Assembly: GCA_948433885.1 (NCBI GenBank) | Contig: CAOJEC010000015.1 | Coordinates: 1-32,043 of the forward strand | Source: an uncultured bacterium | GTDB taxonomy: Bacteria > Bacillota_I > Bacilli_A > RF39 > UBA660 | Direction: 5' to 3' | Length of the DNA: 32,043 nucleotides | Shown: positions 30,701-32,043 of the stretch, in pieces | Layout: each line of letters begins with the position of its first letter | Position numbering within the stretch: position 1 is the first letter of the stretch | Notes under the pieces: generated by a model | Database searches by the model: none | What the model was told of the DNA's origin: nothing | Seen by the model: only the letters and a program-made list of their open reading frames with translations | Program-made: the position numbers and the translations under genes

Positions 30701-30892
30701 TTAGTCTCTTCTTTTTTTTCTTTTGTGAGCGTTTCTTATTTGTTCTTTCTTTTCCTCACGTCTTTTGACACCTGGTTTAGTGTAGCACTTATGTTTTTTA
30801 AGTTCAGAAGGGACACCACTACGAGCAACTTTAACTTTGAACTTTCTCAATGCACCATCGACGTCGCCCTTATTTACCACTACTTTTGTCAT
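30701..30892 (-). CDS. rpsU: Ribosomal protein S21
   Basis: The 63-residue basic protein of the small ribosomal subunit. It shows GDVDGALRKFKVKVARSG, then LKKHKCYTKPGVKRREEKKE, and a Lys/Arg-rich end, all typical for bacterial S21. A strong AAGGAGGG precedes the ATG. In Bacillus the gene is near yqeY and dnaK-dnaJ; here it stands alone with its own promoter and terminator. Confidence 0.95.
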   Translation of the reverse strand: MTKVVVNKGDVDGALRKFKVKVARSGVPSELKKHKCYTKPGVKRREEKKEQIRNAHKRKKRRD

Positions 30893-30924
30893 TCAAAATC
30901 CCTCCTTCCGTTCACACTAATATG

Positions 30925-30954
30925 ATTATATCACCATAATCCGTCAAAAATCAA
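30925..30954 (-). promoter_or_regulatory. Promoter of rpsU
   Basis: On the minus strand, TTGATT (30949-30954), an 18-bp spacer, then TATAAT (30925-30930), with TGA before it as an extended -10. Confidence 0.6.
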
Positions 30955-31027
30955 CAATAAAGTTGTCAATATGGTCGTTTTTTCAGCGTAAACTGTCAGT
31001 TTTATATAATTGCTTTGAAGTACTGTT

Positions 31028-31537
31028 TTATTTTACAATTACAGCGTCTTCTAATAGATCTGAGACATATTCTTTTATATCGTCCTCTTCGTCGTGACCG
31101 AGTATTATGTCGATATATTCCCATATCGACAATGTGACGACGAAGTTCCTGGTTTCTAGAAGTGTATGCGTGTCAAAATAGAAGCTCAGCATAGTGAAGA
31201 ATGCAATGATTAGCAGTACGCATTTTTTTCGTTTTTCCAATTTTTTTATTCTTGCATAGTTTAAATTTTCTATGCCATAGTGCACTTTTAAACATTTTTG
31301 AAAATTTTCCAAGTCTATCTTTTGAGAACTTTCCACTTTTATTTCTACTTTGTTGAGTGGCAGAAGTGTTTCGGCACTTCTTTTTAAATAATCGGTGATT
31401 GTTTCATTTAATGTGTCTTTCATGCCATCTAAGGTATTGTATAGTTCATCTTCTCTTTCGATATGTATGGTAATAATTTTACGATCATCTTTATAGTATT
31501 TCTTCTTTAAATATTTCTTTAATTTGTCGTTATTCAA
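31028..31537 (-). CDS. Membrane-anchored protein of unknown function
   Basis: A 169-residue protein. The N-terminal two thirds are charged and soluble (YYKDDRKIITIHIEREDELY, helical DTLNETITDYLKRSAETLL). One or two hydrophobic segments (about 106-122 and 130-146) and an acidic tail follow. The start is TTG 31537, with AAAGGAG 9 nt upstream; the nearer ATG leads to a stop after four codons. I recognise no family. No terminator was seen downstream. Confidence 0.7.
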   Translation of the reverse strand: MNNDKLKKYLKKKYYKDDRKIITIHIEREDELYNTLDGMKDTLNETITDYLKRSAETLLPLNKVEIKVESSQKIDLENFQKCLKVHYGIENLNYARIKKLEKRKKCVLLIIAFFTMLSFYFDTHTLLETRNFVVTLSIWEYIDIILGHDEEDDIKEYVSDLLEDAVIVK

Positions 31538-31589
31538 TCAACATGACTCCTTTTTTTATGGTTGCATTTTTAGTATATTCTCTTTTTGT

Positions 31590-31623
31590 AAAAAAAATCT
31601 AGGTTTATGTCAATTTACCTAGA
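31590..31623 (-). terminator. Terminator of the surface-protein gene
   Basis: The stem TCTAGGT/ACCTAGA (31598-31604 with 31617-31623) with a 12-nt loop and eight U residues on the minus strand lies 75 nt after the stop at 31698. Confidence 0.7.
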
Positions 31624-31697
31624 GTATCTTGCTTATATTTACTCAATAAATGTAGTAAGTAATATCACTTTTTATTTTTGTTTTTCTATTCTTTAGA

Positions 31698-32043
31698 TCA
31701 TACGGTTTGATAAGGATCCGTCATAGTACCAGCACCTTTCAAAGTCTTCACGTATTCTGCACTTAAATTGATAACTGGCGCAACTGAACCACCGGTATTA
31801 GTCACATAAAAATATCTATAATTACCGTTTGTGTTTACAGCGAACATATCACAAAGTCCACTAGAAGACATGAAAAACGGAGAAAGTGACCAGTACCAAT
31901 AACTTGAACCTCGGTATAAATAATAATTTGTATTTGGTGTTTCATATTTTCCAGCACCAGCGGCTACTATTTCATCTGCAGTTATTAATCCTACTGGATA
32001 TGTCAATGCTCCGTTTCCTTTACTTGTATCATTTACTGTAAAC
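31698..32043 (-). CDS. Surface protein, C-terminal part (partial, runs off the window)
   Basis: The open frame extends to the window edge, so only the last 114 or so residues are visible. They include GNGALTYPVGLITADEI, YWYWSLSPFFM, and the ending APVINLSAEYVKTLKGAGTM. This arrangement (a Trp-Ser-Leu-Ser-Pro segment, then a Pro-Val-Ile-Asn/Ser-Leu strand near the end) resembles the DUF6273-type domain common on gut Firmicute surface proteins. The internal start at 32006 is not a real beginning. Confidence 0.75.
   Translation of the reverse strand, partial: FTVNDTSKGNGALTYPVGLITADEIVAAGAGKYETPNTNYYLYRGSSYWYWSLSPFFMSSSGLCDMFAVNTNGNYRYFYVTNTGGSVAPVINLSAEYVKTLKGAGTMTDPYQTV

Noticed and set aside
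28973..30973. Repeated TGTCAATATGG near 28974 and 30963
   Set aside because: Only two copies, with different relations to genes; could be chance in AT-rich DNA.
31698..32006. Complete 102-residue gene starting at 32006
   Set aside because: The frame stays open to the window edge with matching sequence, so this is an internal TTG of a longer gene.
1..32043. CRISPR array, insertion sequence or prophage
   Set aside because: No spaced direct repeats, transposase, integrase or phage structural genes were seen.

Overview
The window looks like chromosomal DNA from a low-GC, monoderm Firmicute in the Bacilli (an Erysipelotrichales- or RF39-like gut lineage is my guess, not a determination). The evidence is AT-rich DNA, the conserved recU-pbp1 / nth-dnaD neighbourhood, Der and YsxC-type GTPases, peptidoglycan synthases (class A PBP, FtsW/RodA), AGGAGG-type ribosome sites, UGA used as stop, and SpoIIIAH-, GerE- and GerM-like sporulation proteins. 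I see no insertion sequence, prophage or CRISPR array.

Layout. 1-4.3 kb, minus strand: a phosphoglycerate-mutase-like protein whose catalytic His is Glu, Der, a soluble unknown, EngB, and a small gene that looks frameshifted. 4.3-9.96 kb: recU and a bifunctional PBP on plus, converging at a shared terminator with nth, dnaD and cca on minus. 9.99-13.05 kb, minus: a bacteriocin cassette with two very short near-identical hydrophobic peptides, a C39-peptidase ABC exporter, and two double-glycine-leader peptides with GxxxG motifs; a four-helix membrane protein lies upstream behind its own terminator. 13.2-15.5 kb, plus: an unknown gene, SpoIIIAH-, GerE- and GerM-like genes, then tRNA-Arg(UCU). 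15.6-27.25 kb, minus: a 12-gene Tad/Flp-type pilus locus. 27.3-32 kb: a CPBP protease and a metallophosphoesterase-like protein with altered metal ligands, a Tyr/Pro-rich small protein, FtsW/RodA, a small unknown, ribosomal protein S21, a membrane-anchored unknown, and the 3' end of a surface-protein gene.

How it works together. The pilus locus holds a motor ATPase (TadA), platform proteins (TadB, TadC), a CpaB/RcpC-like SAF protein, a TadZ-like protein with a degenerate P-loop, a small pilin with its own strong promoter, and three further pilin-like proteins, two of them a Cys-containing duplicate pair. It opens with three secreted or membrane-anchored proteins I cannot assign (two homologous type-I membrane proteins and a 1233-residue Cys-rich secreted protein); these are the best candidates for lineage-specific tip or anchor functions. 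The bacteriocin cassette is a self-contained export system whose four small peptides are easily missed by gene callers. Promoters across the window often carry an extended -10 (TGCTATAAT) only about 15-35 nt before the start codon, so many mRNAs should have very short leaders.
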